A stretch of 64,000 bases of DNA from Cohnella phaseoli (GTDB lineage Bacteria > Bacillota > Bacilli > Paenibacillales > Paenibacillaceae), in assembly GCF_003386235.1 (NCBI RefSeq), contig NZ_QRDZ01000011.1:179057-243056 (forward strand), read 5' to 3'. How positions within the stretch are numbered: the stretch's first letter is position 1; the number at the start of each line of letters is the position of its first letter. The notes under the pieces are model-generated. The model made no database searches. It was not told the DNA's origin and saw nothing but the letters and a program-made list of their open reading frames with translations. A program made the position numbers and the translations under genes. Below are positions 16,536 to 26,017 of the stretch, in pieces.

Positions 16536-17489
16536 ATGTCGAAATCGAAGCGTTTGATGGAACTCATGATGACTGTGAACCGAATGCGCAAATTTACGGT
16601 GAAGGAGTTGGCCGCCGAGTTTGGCGTGTCGCCCAGAACGATCATGAGAGACCTGCAGGAGCTTGGCGAGCTCGGCGTCCCGCTCTATTCCGAAGTGGGT
16701 CCGCACGGCGGCTATCAGGTGCTGAAGGAACGAATTCTCCCTCCGATCGCGTTCAGCGAGGGCGAGGCGGTCGCGATGTTTTTTGCCAGTCATGCACTTC
16801 GCCACTACCAGTCGCTGCCGTTCGAGGCCGAAGCTTCCTCCGCGCTTCAGAAGTTCTACTTCTACATGCCGGGAGACGTCAGGGATCGGATCGACGAGAT
16901 GAAAAACCGGGTCGATTTCCATGCTCACAACCGCCAGCAGGAGGTCGAAGGGCTTGGCATTTTGCTGGAGGCGGCCGTGCGGCAGCGAGTGGTGACGATC
17001 CGGTACGAGAACAAGCAGGGAGATTCGGAGCGCAGCATTCAACCGGTCGGCATCTATGCGAGCAACGGCTTCTGGTACTGCGCGGCCTACTGTTTTCTGC
17101 GCCGGGGCTTTCGTCTGTTCCGCTGCGATCGGATGCGATCGGCCTCCTTCGACAAGACTGGAATCAAACCGCTCGACCTGCGCCTTATTCACCTGGGCAA
17201 CTGGGAGGACGTTGGACGCGAGGAGAGGATCGAAGCCCGCATCGTCGCCGAGCTGAGCCGCGAGGGCGTGCAGCGATGCCAAGGAGAATTGTCGCATGTC
17301 CCGTTCATCGAGGTGCGCGAGGACGGAACCGGACGATTGAATCAGTGCGTCCCGGAAAGCGAGCTTCCTTACTTCGCCAAGTTTTTTCTCGGCTTGGGCA
17401 GCGAAGCGACCGTGGAAGAGCCGCCGGAGCTGATCGCGCGCATTCGCAAACTGCTGGAGGAGCTAACGGCCAAATACGGCACGATGTGA
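16536..17489 (+). CDS. DeoR/YafY-type HTH regulator with WYL domain
   Basis: Transcription regulator of 317 residues. The N-terminus (KSKRLMELMMTVNRMRKFTVKELAAEFGVSPRTIMRDLQELGELGVPLYSE) is the HTH_11/DeoR winged helix of the YafY group. The WYL domain spans about 140-220, with RVVTIRYENKQGDSERSIQPVGIYASNGFWYCAAYC. A C-terminal WCX-like region follows. Such proteins sense ligands, probably nucleotides or nucleic acids, through WYL. The start at 16536 has GGGAG at 16523 and lies 114 bases from dinB. Autoregulation and control of dinB are likely from the shared palindrome. Confidence 0.9.
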   Translation: MSKSKRLMELMMTVNRMRKFTVKELAAEFGVSPRTIMRDLQELGELGVPLYSEVGPHGGYQVLKERILPPIAFSEGEAVAMFFASHALRHYQSLPFEAEASSALQKFYFYMPGDVRDRIDEMKNRVDFHAHNRQQEVEGLGILLEAAVRQRVVTIRYENKQGDSERSIQPVGIYASNGFWYCAAYCFLRRGFRLFRCDRMRSASFDKTGIKPLDLRLIHLGNWEDVGREERIEARIVAELSREGVQRCQGELSHVPFIEVREDGTGRLNQCVPESELPYFAKFFLGLGSEATVEEPPELIARIRKLLEELTAKYGTM

Positions 17490-17555
17490 CAGCGGCGGGT
17501 CTCGGAGGTACAATGAAAAGGCAAGCTCATTATCCGCCCAACGGAGGGAAACGCG

Positions 17556-18548
17556 ATGAAATTTATCAGCAATAACGGCATCACCGATCCGACGCTGAAT
17601 CTGGCGCTTGAAGAATATATTTTGCGCTCGCTTCCGGATACGGACGACTACTTGCTGTTCTATATTAACGAACCATCGATCATTATCGGCAAAAATCAGA
17701 ACACGGTGGAAGAGATCAACGCCGAGTATGTGAAGGAAAACGGCATTCACGTCGTGCGCAGATTGTCCGGCGGTGGCGCCGTCTATCACGATCTGGGCAA
17801 TCTGAACTTCAGCTTCATCATGAAGGACGACGGCCAATCGTTCCACAATTTCAAGAAGTTTACCGAGCCGGTCGTGCGCGCTTTGAATAAAATGGGCGTC
17901 GAAGCCGAGCTGACGGGCCGCAACGATCTGCAGGTCGGAGAGCGCAAAATTTCCGGCAACGCGCAGTTCTCCACCAGAGGTAAAATGTTCAGCCACGGCA
18001 CGCTGCTATTCGATTCGGAAATCGAGAATGTCGTATCCGCGCTGAAGGCCAACGCCGAGAAATATGCTTCCAAGGCAACCAAATCGATTCGCAGTCGCGT
18101 GGCTAACATTGTGGAATTTCTTCAGGAGCCGATGACGGTCGAGCAGTTCCGGGAGAAGCTGCTTGTTTCTCTATTTGAGGGGGAAAAGGAAATTCCCCGC
18201 TACGAGCTGAGCGAGGAAGATTGGGCCAATGTGCGCAAGCTGGCCGAAGAGCGTTACCGGAGCTGGGAGTGGAACTACGGCCGTTCTCCGGCGTTTAACG
18301 TGCGGCAGACGAAGCGGCTCGAAGGCGCCGGCACGTTCGATGTGCGACTGCAAGTCGAGGACGGCGTGATCGCCGGAGCCGCGATCTACGGCGACTTCTT
18401 CGGACGCGGCGATAGCGCGGAGCTCGCGGCCAAATTTATCGGCACCCGCTACGAAGCTTCCGCCATCGGCTCGTTGCTGGACAGCATCGAGCTGCCCTTC
18501 TATGTAGGTCCGGTCACGAAGGAGCAATGGCTGGAGCTGATGTTGTAG
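17556..18548 (+). CDS. lplJ: Lipoate--protein ligase
   Basis: Activates lipoate with ATP and attaches it to lysines of lipoyl domains such as those of 2-oxoacid dehydrogenases and GcvH. The 330 residues match full-length LplJ/LplA with the C-terminal accessory domain. The catalytic core shows RRLSGGGAVYHDLGNLNFSF (about 69-88) and GRNDLQVGERKISGNAQ, where K131 is the conserved adenylate-binding lysine. The accessory domain runs from about 245 to the end. GGAGGGAAACGCG precedes the ATG. It lies 66 bases after the WYL gene but is functionally unrelated. A strong hairpin terminator follows 26 bases after the stop. Confidence 0.95.
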   Translation: MKFISNNGITDPTLNLALEEYILRSLPDTDDYLLFYINEPSIIIGKNQNTVEEINAEYVKENGIHVVRRLSGGGAVYHDLGNLNFSFIMKDDGQSFHNFKKFTEPVVRALNKMGVEAELTGRNDLQVGERKISGNAQFSTRGKMFSHGTLLFDSEIENVVSALKANAEKYASKATKSIRSRVANIVEFLQEPMTVEQFREKLLVSLFEGEKEIPRYELSEEDWANVRKLAEERYRSWEWNYGRSPAFNVRQTKRLEGAGTFDVRLQVEDGVIAGAAIYGDFFGRGDSAELAAKFIGTRYEASAIGSLLDSIELPFYVGPVTKEQWLELML

Positions 18549-18566
18549 ATTTACGAGGTATTCGAT

Positions 18567-18622
18567 TGAAAAAGAGCGCATGTATCTCCTTGAGAAAAAG
18601 AAGGAGATACATGCGCTTTTTG
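18567..18622. terminator. Strong, probably bidirectional terminator
   Basis: A perfect 17-base stem (AGCGCATGTATCTCCTT at 18575-18591 with its complement at 18601-18617) closes a 9-base loop. A T-run follows on the plus strand and an A-run precedes it, so it can end both the lipoate ligase and the convergent secreted-protein gene. Confidence 0.95.
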
Positions 18623-18656
18623 AATTGCTTCTTGGACGGCTCCGCGGAAAACTCGC

Positions 18657-19607
18657 CTATTCGGTATACGCCTTCAGCCCCGATAGCTTAAACGCGATCT
18701 TGCCGCTGACGCTGTTCTTGGAGTCGTAATCCTTGTCGAAGCGAATGATGAACAAATGAGAAATCGACGGATCGGCTTCGAACGTAATCGTCTTCGTCGA
18801 TTTGGCCTTTACGATTACCTCATCTTGTCCCGAACCGTCTGCGGAAACGATCAGATCGGTCGGTCCCGTATTCTCAAACTTAAACGTGACGGAAGTTAAC
18901 CCGGTATCCGACAGCACGATCTGCGAGAAGAGGCTGCCGGTGTTCGTGAACACTCCCTTGGCATACTTCAGATCCTTGTATTCCAGCTGCGCTTCTTCGA
19001 TCAATTCATCGGCCGTATAATAGTAGCCCGCCTCTTCCGAAGCGATTTCGTCATCGGACTCCCCGGCCAGCAGCTCGAAGTACTCCTCCCCGTATTTATC
19101 CGTCAGCAGCTTCTCCACCTTGGTCCACGTTTTGTCCGGAACGGACTCCAGATCCTCGATCAGATCGTTTTTCGCGGATTTCTCGGTTACGAATTTCGGG
19201 TTGCCCTTGTCGTTAAGCAAATAGACGCTGACGCTGTACTTGGACAAGGTAAAAATCTCCGGGGTTGCGGTGATCAGATAACCGCTCAGCTTAAAGGCTT
19301 GTCCGAGCTTTTTGTCCGGAGAACCGGATTTTACGATTTTCACGTCGACATGCTTGATAAACCCGTCATTCTCGTCGATAAAAGACTTAACTCCGTCGAG
19401 AGCGTCGAAGGAAGTGCTCTGGATTTTAACGGAAGGATGCAGGATGCTTTTCAGCAGCTTCCGGTCGCCGGTCTCCACAGCGGTCATATACTTTGAAATT
19501 ACGGCGGACTGCGCTTTCGAAGGCGCCGTGGACGTAGCGGCCGTCGCCAGATTGGCGCCGGTCGTCGCCAACAGAATTGCGAACAAGACGGATAAGATTT
19601 TTTTCAC
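18657..19607 (-). CDS. Secreted protein of unknown function
   Basis: A 316-residue protein with a Sec signal peptide (KKILSVLFAILLATTGANLATAA) and a probable cut after TAA. Residues about 35-150 (AVISKYMTAVETGDRKLLKSILHPSVKIQ) look like an NTF2/SnoaL-like fold. The C-terminal part is beta-rich. I do not recognise a family. The start is set at a GTG (19607) 12 bases after AAGGAG; an ATG four codons earlier directly abuts that ribosome site and could not be used with it. It is convergent with the lipoate ligase and divergent from the diguanylate cyclase. Confidence 0.7.
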   Translation of the reverse strand: MKKILSVLFAILLATTGANLATAATSTAPSKAQSAVISKYMTAVETGDRKLLKSILHPSVKIQSTSFDALDGVKSFIDENDGFIKHVDVKIVKSGSPDKKLGQAFKLSGYLITATPEIFTLSKYSVSVYLLNDKGNPKFVTEKSAKNDLIEDLESVPDKTWTKVEKLLTDKYGEEYFELLAGESDDEIASEEAGYYYTADELIEEAQLEYKDLKYAKGVFTNTGSLFSQIVLSDTGLTSVTFKFENTGPTDLIVSADGSGQDEVIVKAKSTKTITFEADPSISHLFIIRFDKDYDSKNSVSGKIAFKLSGLKAYTE

Positions 19608-19773
19608 GTATTCCGACATCTCCTTAATTTAGATATAACCCATATTAAAGGAAAACAATGGCATTATCATACCAGACTTACCGACTCATTTCTAGCCAAA
19701 ACCTGCCATTTCGACAAAAACATTATAATGTTTCAATTCATCTCACTTCATCGGTCAGACAGGAGAGATTCAC

Positions 19774-21282
19774 TTGTCCAACATGAAATCGCGATTTCAG
19801 CTAAAGCTCGTCTGCGCCTTGATTCTGTTTGCAATGCTGGTCTCTGCGCTGCTGGCTATCTCGGATCATCTCAGAATGAGAGATCAGGCTATCGCGAATA
19901 CGGAAAAGCAGATCGAATTTTACGAAACATCGATCCACCGGGCGTTAAATACGCTCGATAAAGCCTACTCTCTGTTCGGACAAAACAAAATGCTCGACAT
20001 GAAGAAGATTTCCTACGAGCTTGTCGACAAGTATGAAGCGAATCCCGATGTCGACAAGTGGGATTTTCAGAAGCTAAAAGAGACTTATCAAGTCGATATC
20101 TATCTAATCAACGAAGAAAACAAAATCGTCTATAGCAGCTATTTGCCCGATCTGGGCATGGATTTCGACGAATGCTGCGCCTCTTTGACGGAAGTTCTGG
20201 ATATGAGGCGATCCGACGGCGGATTTTTCGCAGAGGGCATCGATATGGAGCAGCATTCCGGCGAATTGAAAAAATACAGCTATATCGCGACAAAAGATAA
20301 GAAGTATATTATCGAGCTCGGTTATTCGCAGTACGAAAACGAAATCTATCAAAAGTTCAACTTCATTCAAACCATCGAAGAGCTTGTACTCGGAAATTCT
20401 TCCATCAACGGGATTCGCATTCTGAATAACGTCAGCCGGTCGATCGGGGGCACAGGCGAATCTAGCGGATATGGAGCGCTGAAAGGGACGAAAAGGCAAG
20501 CCTTTGATACTGCGCTGGCTACCGGAAAAACAACCGAGTACCGCGAGGAACATCAAGGAGAGACGGTTGTCTACCGCTATGTTCGGCATGAGTCGCTGTA
20601 CGATATGAGTTTGACCAGACTAAAGGTACTGGAAATCGCCTACAACGAAAAAGAGCTGGATCGTGTGCTTAGCGTTAATACCCGAACTTTTATCTATCAG
20701 TTGTTCGGCGTTCTTGTCATAGCTGCTGGATTGTCGTTGCTTATTGCCGGCTGGGTGGCCAGACCGATGTATTTGGCCTTTCATGACAGTCTGACCGGGC
20801 TGATGAACAGGGCGGCCTTCGAGGAGGATATTCGCAAAACGTTAGCGAAGCCGAACGGCAAACCCGGGCTGCTGCTGATCGATCTGGACAATTTCAAAAT
20901 CGTCAACGACCGAATGGGCCACGATGCCGGCGACCGGGTACTCTGCGGCGTCGCACGAGGAATCCGCGCCGCAATCGGAGTCAAAGCCTATGCCTATCGG
21001 CTGGGCGGCGACGAATTCGTGGCGCTGCTGCCGTCGGTTACGCCGCAGGAGGCTGAGGAAACGGCATCCCGTGTGCTGAGCTCGGTTCGTCGGGCGATCT
21101 CGTCCGAAGTCAAGCTGCTCGAACAGCATATTACGGCTAGCATCGGCATCGCCCTCGCTCCGGAGCATGGCGCCGACTCCAGCACACTATGCGAAAATGC
21201 GGACAACGCCCTCTACCGGTCCAAAGAGTTGGGCAAAAACAGGTTCCAACTATATTCGCCTTCCTATGACGTTAGCGAGTAA
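19774..21282 (+). CDS. Membrane-bound diguanylate cyclase (GGDEF), TTG start
   Basis: Makes cyclic di-GMP from two GTP at the inner membrane; 502 residues. Helices lie at about 11-31 and 308-330 and enclose an extracytoplasmic sensor domain of about 275 residues without a recognised family. The GGDEF domain starts near 340 (HDSLTGLMNRAAFEEDI), has the metal site in LLLIDLDNFKIVND and an intact GGDEF at 411-415. The RxxD inhibitory site usually found just before GGDEF is absent (VKAYAYRL instead), so product inhibition by the classical I-site is not expected. AGGAGAG lies 6-7 bases before the TTG at 19774; the next ATG is 16 bases away from it. Ends near a large repeat array. Confidence 0.92.
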   Translation: MSNMKSRFQLKLVCALILFAMLVSALLAISDHLRMRDQAIANTEKQIEFYETSIHRALNTLDKAYSLFGQNKMLDMKKISYELVDKYEANPDVDKWDFQKLKETYQVDIYLINEENKIVYSSYLPDLGMDFDECCASLTEVLDMRRSDGGFFAEGIDMEQHSGELKKYSYIATKDKKYIIELGYSQYENEIYQKFNFIQTIEELVLGNSSINGIRILNNVSRSIGGTGESSGYGALKGTKRQAFDTALATGKTTEYREEHQGETVVYRYVRHESLYDMSLTRLKVLEIAYNEKELDRVLSVNTRTFIYQLFGVLVIAAGLSLLIAGWVARPMYLAFHDSLTGLMNRAAFEEDIRKTLAKPNGKPGLLLIDLDNFKIVNDRMGHDAGDRVLCGVARGIRAAIGVKAYAYRLGGDEFVALLPSVTPQEAEETASRVLSSVRRAISSEVKLLEQHITASIGIALAPEHGADSSTLCENADNALYRSKELGKNRFQLYSPSYDVSE

Positions 21283-21319
21283 CACTCGGGCAAGTTGCTG
21301 CGATTCGGCGACGTTTCGG

Positions 21320-22425
21320 CGGCGATAAGACCGCCTCGCGGGCTTATTCGCTCACGCCTGGCCGATTCGGCAGTGATAAGACCGCCTCTCGGACTTATTC
21401 GCTCAAGTCTGGCCGATTCGGCGGCGATAAGACCGCCTCGCGGACTTATTCGCTCACGCCGGGGCGTTTCGGCGGTGATAAGACCGCCTCGCGGACTTAT
21501 TCGCTCAAGCCACGGCGTTTCGGCGATGATAAGACCGCCTCGCGGACTTATTCGCTCACGCCTGGCCGATTCGGCGGTAGATAAGACCGCCTCTCGGACT
21601 TATTCGCTCACGCGGGGCCAATTCGGCGGCGATAAGACCGCCTCGCGGACTTATTCGCTCACGCCCGGGCGTTTTGGCGATGATAAGACCGCCTCGCGGA
21701 CTTATTCGCTCACGCCGGGGCGTTTCGGCGGTGATAAGACCGCCTCGCGGACTTATTCGCTCACGCCGGGGCGTTTCGGCGATGATAAGACCGCCTCGCG
21801 GACTTATTCGCTCACGCCTGGCCGATTAGGCGGTGATAAGACCACCTCGCGGACTTATTCGTTCACGCGGGGCCGATTCGGCGACGATAAGACCGCCTCG
21901 CGGACTTATTCGCTCAAGCCACGGCGTTTCGGCGATGATAAGACCGCCTCGCGGACTTATTCGCTCACGCCTTGCCGATTCGGCGGTAGATAAGACCGCT
22001 TCGCGGACTTATTCGCTCAAGTCTGGCCGATTCGGCGGCGATAAGACCGCCTCGCGGACTTATTCGCTCAAGCCACGGCGTTTCGGCGGCGATAAGACCG
22101 CCTCGCGGGCTTATTCGCTCAAGCCACGGCGTTTCGGCGGCGATAAGACCGCCTCGCGGGCTTATTCGCTCACGCCCGGGCGTTTCGGCGACGATAAGAC
22201 CGCCTCGCGGACTTATTCGCTCACGCCGAGGCGTTTCGGTGACGATAAGACCGCCTCGCGGACTTATTCGCTCAAGCCACGGCGTTTCGGCGGCGATAAG
22301 ACCACCTCGCGGACTTATTCGCTCACGCTGGGCCGTTTCGGCGACGATAAGACCGCCTCGCGGACTTATTCGCTCAAGCCACGGCGTTTCGGCGACGATA
22401 AGACCGCCTCGCGGACTTATTCGCT
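21320..22425. repeat. Tandem array of 22 units of 51 bp
   Basis: Each unit carries ATAAGACCGCCTCGCGGACT followed by TATTCGCTCA and a more variable 20-base linker. The constant part folds into a hairpin: ATAAG, an A-A mismatch, CCGC, a CTC loop, GCGG and CTTAT. Two units (near 21573 and 21985) have one extra base. Since 51 is a multiple of 3, open frames run through the array and encode RPPRGLIRS-like or DKTASRTYSL-like strings, but they have no start signal and shift at the 52-base units. I treat the array as non-coding. It fills the whole gap between the diguanylate cyclase and htpG. Confidence 0.92.
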
Positions 22426-22512
22426 TGAGCCGCTCCTACATGCGCTCATTCAACGCCAAAGGGCCGCCCGCCGACTCGTGAACATCGAATCGGCCGACGG
22501 CCCCTTGCTTTT

Positions 22513-24393
22513 TTATACCATCACTTTACAAATATCGTTCGTAAATTCGACCGGATCGCCGATCGGCAAGCCTTCGATGAGCAGCGCTTGATTGTACAGC
22601 AGACTTGTGTACAGGTTCAGCTTCTCCTTGTCCTTGCCATGAGCGTCCTTGAGCGACTGGAATACGGCATGGTTGACGTTGATTTCCAGCACCTTCTCGG
22701 CCTTAACGCCAGGGCTGCTCGGCATCGCGTTCAACACCTTCTCCATTTCGATCGTCAGATCGCCCTCGGTGGTCAAGCATACCGGGTGACTTCTCAGACG
22801 TTTGGAAGCCCGAACGCTTTTCACCTTGTCGCCCAGGAATTCCTGCATCGCTTCGAACAACTCTTTGCTCTCCTCGGCTTCGGCTGCGCTCTCCTTGTCC
22901 TTCTCGTCCGCTTCGATGCCCAGGTCGCTGCTGGAAACCGATTTGAACTCTTTTTCCTTATAGCTGGCGATCACCTTAACGGCGAACTCGTCAATGTCAT
23001 CGGTCAAGTAGAGAATTTCGTAGCCTTTGTCGGCGACAAGCTCCGTTTGCGGCAGCTTCTCGATCCGCTCTTTCGACGCTCCGGTTGCGTAGTAAATGAA
23101 CTTCTGCTCTTCCGGCATACGAGAGACGTATTCGTCCAGCGTGACCAGCTTCTGCTCCTTGGAGGAGTAGAACAACAGCAGATCCTGCAGCACATCCTTG
23201 TTCATGCCGTAGTCGTTATAAACGCCGAACTTGAGCTGACGGCCGAAGCCTTCATAGAACTTCTCATACTTCTCGCGCTCGTCTTTGAGCAAGCTTTGCA
23301 GCTGGCTTTTGATCTTGCTCTGGATGTTCTTCGCGATCTGCTTCAGCTGACGATCATGCTGCAACATTTCCCGAGAAATATTGAGCGACAGATCCTCGGA
23401 ATCGACCATGCCTTTCACGAAGCTGAAGTAATCCGGCAGCAGGTCGGCGCATTTTTCCATAATGAGCACGCCGTTGGAATACAGCTCCAAGCCTTTTTCG
23501 AATTCCTTCGTGTAATAATCGAAAGGCGTACTTTCCGGAATGTACAAAATCGCCTGATAACGAACCGCGCCGTCAACGCTGAGGTGGATATGCTTCAGCG
23601 GCTTATCCCAGCCGTAGCGCTTCTCGTTGTAGAAGTTTTCGTAGTCGGCGTCGGTCAGCTCGCTTTTGTTTTTGCGCCAGATCGGCACCATGCTGTTGAC
23701 GACCTGCTCCTCGACGTATTCCTCAAACTCCTTGTCGTCGTCCTCTTTCGGACGGCTGCCCGTAATGTCCATCTTGATCGGGTAACGAATGAAGTCGGAG
23801 TATTTCTTGACGATCGCCTTGAGCCGATACTGCTCCAGGAACTCGTCGTATTGATCCTCTTCCGTGTTCTCTTTAATCTTCAGCACGATCTCCGTACCGA
23901 CCGTATCTTTCCCCGTCGGCTCGATCGTGTAGCCGTCCGCGCCCGTCGATTCCCAGCGGTAAGCTTCGTCACTGCCAAGCGCCTTACTCGTCACAGTTAC
24001 CTGATCCGCAACCATAAAAGCCGAGTAGAAGCCGACGCCGAATTGCCCGATAATGTTGTGGCCGTCCTGCGCTTCGTTCTCCTTCTTGAACGCGAGCGAG
24101 CCGCTCTTGGCGATAATGCCCAGATTGTTCTCCAGCTCGTCCTTCGTCATGCCGATGCCGGTGTCGGAGATCGTCAACGTGCGAGACGCTTTGTCCGCGG
24201 TAATTTTAATGAAGTAATCCTCTTTGTTAAAAGTCAGGTTTTCGTCGGTCAGCGCTTTGTAGTAGATTTTGTCTACGGCGTCGCTGGCGTTGGAGATTAG
24301 CTCTCTCAGAAAAATCTCCCGCTGCGTGTAAATGGAGTTGATCATCATTTCGAGCAGTCGTTTGGATTCCGCTTGGAATTGTTTCTTTTCCAT
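22513..24393 (-). CDS. htpG: Hsp90-family molecular chaperone HtpG
   Basis: ATP-dependent cytoplasmic chaperone of 626 residues, the normal bacterial length. The N-terminal ATPase has [26 protein letters not shown] and [16 protein letters not shown], the three GHKL nucleotide-binding motifs. The middle domain carries [19 protein letters not shown], and the C-terminal dimer domain begins near 525. GAGAGGAGAAC lies 4-8 bases before the ATG. Upstream is a CIRCE operator, so HrcA repression is expected. This differs from Bacillus subtilis, where htpG is outside the HrcA regulon. It is probably transcribed alone. Confidence 0.97.
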   Translation of the reverse strand: MEKKQFQAESKRLLEMMINSIYTQREIFLRELISNASDAVDKIYYKALTDENLTFNKEDYFIKITADKASRTLTISDTGIGMTKDELENNLGIIAKSGSLAFKKENEAQDGHNIIGQFGVGFYSAFMVADQVTVTSKALGSDEAYRWESTGADGYTIEPTGKDTVGTEIVLKIKENTEEDQYDEFLEQYRLKAIVKKYSDFIRYPIKMDITGSRPKEDDDKEFEEYVEEQVVNSMVPIWRKNKSELTDADYENFYNEKRYGWDKPLKHIHLSVDGAVRYQAILYIPESTPFDYYTKEFEKGLELYSNGVLIMEKCADLLPDYFSFVKGMVDSEDLSLNISREMLQHDRQLKQIAKNIQSKIKSQLQSLLKDEREKYEKFYEGFGRQLKFGVYNDYGMNKDVLQDLLLFYSSKEQKLVTLDEYVSRMPEEQKFIYYATGASKERIEKLPQTELVADKGYEILYLTDDIDEFAVKVIASYKEKEFKSVSSSDLGIEADEKDKESAAEAEESKELFEAMQEFLGDKVKSVRASKRLRSHPVCLTTEGDLTIEMEKVLNAMPSSPGVKAEKVLEINVNHAVFQSLKDAHGKDKEKLNLYTSLLYNQALLIEGLPIGDPVEFTNDICKVMV

Positions 24394-24450
24394 GATTGTT
24401 CTCCTCTCGGATATGTAAATAGACTAACGATAAACGGTTTTGACGGGCGA

Positions 24451-24515
24451 TTAGCACTCACTTCGCTCGAGTGCCAACACAACCTTATTTTCACATTATC
24501 CCGAATTCATGTCAA
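24451..24515 (-). promoter_or_regulatory. htpG promoter with CIRCE operator (HrcA site)
   Basis: TTAGCACTC (24451-24459), nine bases, GAGTGCCAA (24469-24477) is a CIRCE element with one mismatch to the TTAGCACTC-N9-GAGTGCTAA consensus. On the minus strand TTGACA (24510-24515), 17 bases and GAAAAT (24487-24492) form the promoter just upstream, so HrcA would sit at the transcription start. The rest of the 24394-24878 gap has no gene; a CATGAACCC/GGGCTTCATG hairpin lies near 24710. Confidence 0.92.
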
Positions 24516-24751
24516 GACGGTCCGCGGCGAAAAAATACAATGTTTCGCAGAGAGCAAATCTGCCATCCTTAAAAAGAAAAATATGGCTGACCGACTGGCA
24601 TACATCTGCCTTCTCGAGACAAGTTTAATTTGAAACGGAGGCGCCTAGAATCTGCACACACATATCGGCACCTCAGGCTGCAGGGAGCGGTCAGTTCGAG
24701 CGATGTTTCATGAACCCTCGGGCTTCATGTAAGCGAATTGGTCAGTCGTAG

Positions 24752-24784
24752 AAAAAAACAAGGCCGCCCTCGGGAGCAGCCTTG
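24752..24784 (-). terminator. Terminator after the GntR-LacI regulator and importer operon
   Basis: On the minus strand CAAGGCTGC pairs with GCGGCCTTG across a short loop and runs into seven T. It ends the message that includes the importer genes and the proximal regulator. Confidence 0.85.
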
Positions 24785-24861
24785 CCGTTCTTGCCGTTCT
24801 TGCCGTTCTTGCCGTTCTTGCCGTTCTTGCCGTTCTTGCCTTTCTTGCCGTTCTTGACGGA
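24781..24861. repeat. 9-bp tandem repeat, about nine units
   Basis: CTTGCCGTT is repeated eight times (one unit CTTGCCTTT) with a ninth degenerate unit. It lies between the regulator stop codon and the terminator hairpin, and its first unit overlaps the hairpin arm. The array stays open in frame (Gln-Glu-Arg repeats on the minus strand), but nothing supports translation. Confidence 0.9.
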
Positions 24862-24878
24862 GCGTTAACCGCTCCCCG

Positions 24879-26000
24879 TTATTGCAGCGCCCTGGTCGTC
24901 CCGCGAACCACCAGCTTCGGCACGATCTCGTCCTTGACAAGCTCTCCCGGACTTCTCGGCAGCTCGTGCAGCAAAATCTCGACCGCTCGACGGCCGATCT
25001 GCGCCGTATTCTGGTTGATCGTCGTCAGGTGCGGATACGTGTAGGCGCTGATTCGAAGATCGTCGTAGCCGATCAGGCTGACATCGCCGGGAACGTCGAG
25101 CCCCATTTCCTGCGCCGCCTTAATCGCGCCGAGCGCCTTCAGGTCGCTTGTAACGAATACCGCAGTCGGCGGCTCAAAGCCGCTGCTGCCGAACAGCTCC
25201 TTAAGCCCCCGGTAGCCCATCTCTGTGTTTTCGGACTCTCCGTCCATGACGCGCACCAATTCCGGTTCGAACGCAATTTGATGCTGTTGAAGCGCCAAGC
25301 GGTAGCCCTGCAGCCGGAGCGAGAACTCCTGGTTCAGATCGACGACCGACTTCCCGGTCAATATGATGCCCGTCCTCCTATGTCCAAGCGACAGCAAATG
25401 CTGCGTGGCCAAGTATCCCCCGGTCAAATTGTCCGCAACGACGTAAGGAACGGATAAGTGCGGATAATAAAATTGCACGGTCACAAGCCGTTTGCCTTCG
25501 TCCCTCCATGCCTCCAGAGACTTCTGGTCGAAGTTGTAAGGCGGAGTGACCAATACGTATGCCGCCCCCGGCTTCTCCGGCAGCCGATACCGCTCGTCGA
25601 CCGCCCACAAATAGAACTCGATCCCGTTCTCTTCGCAGACCTCCCTCATCGCTTCCAGCATATCTCCCCAATACCGGTGATTAAGCGAATCGACGGATAG
25701 ATTATGGTAAACGAAAAAGATATGCCGAACGGGCGGCGGGCTCCCCTCCGTCTCTGCCTCTTCGCGATCCGAGCTAAGCACGAACGTTCCCTTGCCCCGT
25801 ACCCTGTAGACGTAACCTTCGTTTACCAGCTCGGTCAGCGCTCTGCGGGACGTAATCTCGCTAGCCTTGTACAGCTTGGCTAATTCCTGCTGATTCGGCA
25901 GCGGCCAGCCCTTGGGATACTCTCCGCTGCGAATTTTCGTTTTCAGATCGTCGATCATGACCTGATACATCGGCGCGCTTCTGTCCGACATGCGGATCAC
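24879..26000 (-). CDS. GntR-LacI hybrid transcription regulator (proximal paralog)
   Basis: Sugar-responsive regulator of 373 residues of the AraR type. A GntR winged helix (about 8-75, with LAKLYKASEITSRRALTELVNEGYVYRVRGKGTF) is fused to a LacI/periplasmic-binding-like ligand domain (about 95-370, with DNLTGGYLATQHLLSLGHRRTGI and VPGDVSLIGYDDLRIS). I place the start at a GTG (26000), 9 bases after GGAGG; the ATG three codons later would be 18 bases away. It starts 17 bases after the stop of the permease and is the last gene of the importer operon. It is a clear paralog of the regulator at 30.9-32.0 kb, with a nearly identical DNA-reading region. Confidence 0.9.
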   Translation of the reverse strand: MIRMSDRSAPMYQVMIDDLKTKIRSGEYPKGWPLPNQQELAKLYKASEITSRRALTELVNEGYVYRVRGKGTFVLSSDREEAETEGSPPPVRHIFFVYHNLSVDSLNHRYWGDMLEAMREVCEENGIEFYLWAVDERYRLPEKPGAAYVLVTPPYNFDQKSLEAWRDEGKRLVTVQFYYPHLSVPYVVADNLTGGYLATQHLLSLGHRRTGIILTGKSVVDLNQEFSLRLQGYRLALQQHQIAFEPELVRVMDGESENTEMGYRGLKELFGSSGFEPPTAVFVTSDLKALGAIKAAQEMGLDVPGDVSLIGYDDLRISAYTYPHLTTINQNTAQIGRRAVEILLHELPRSPGELVKDEIVPKLVVRGTTRALQ

Positions 26001-26017
26001 CTTAAATCCCCTCCGCT

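Noticed and set aside
16422..17297. N-terminal extension of DinB by nearly 300 residues
   Set aside because: The extension is antisense to the WYL regulator, and a strong ribosome site supports the start at 16421.
21320..22425. CRISPR array
   Set aside because: The linkers between constant parts are near-copies of each other, not unique spacers, and no cas gene is present.
21295..22591. Open frames through the 51-bp array encoding RPPRGLIRS or DKTASRTYSL repeats
   Set aside because: They are a by-product of a 51-base period. They shift frame at two 52-base units, have no ribosome site and end at random.
22588..24300. 570-codon frame antisense to htpG
   Set aside because: htpG is certain on the other strand; the antisense frame reflects codon bias and matches no family I know.
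24725..24940. Small gene encoding Gln-Glu-Arg repeats
   Set aside because: Translation of the 9-bp repeat downstream of the regulator; it overlaps the regulator end and a terminator.
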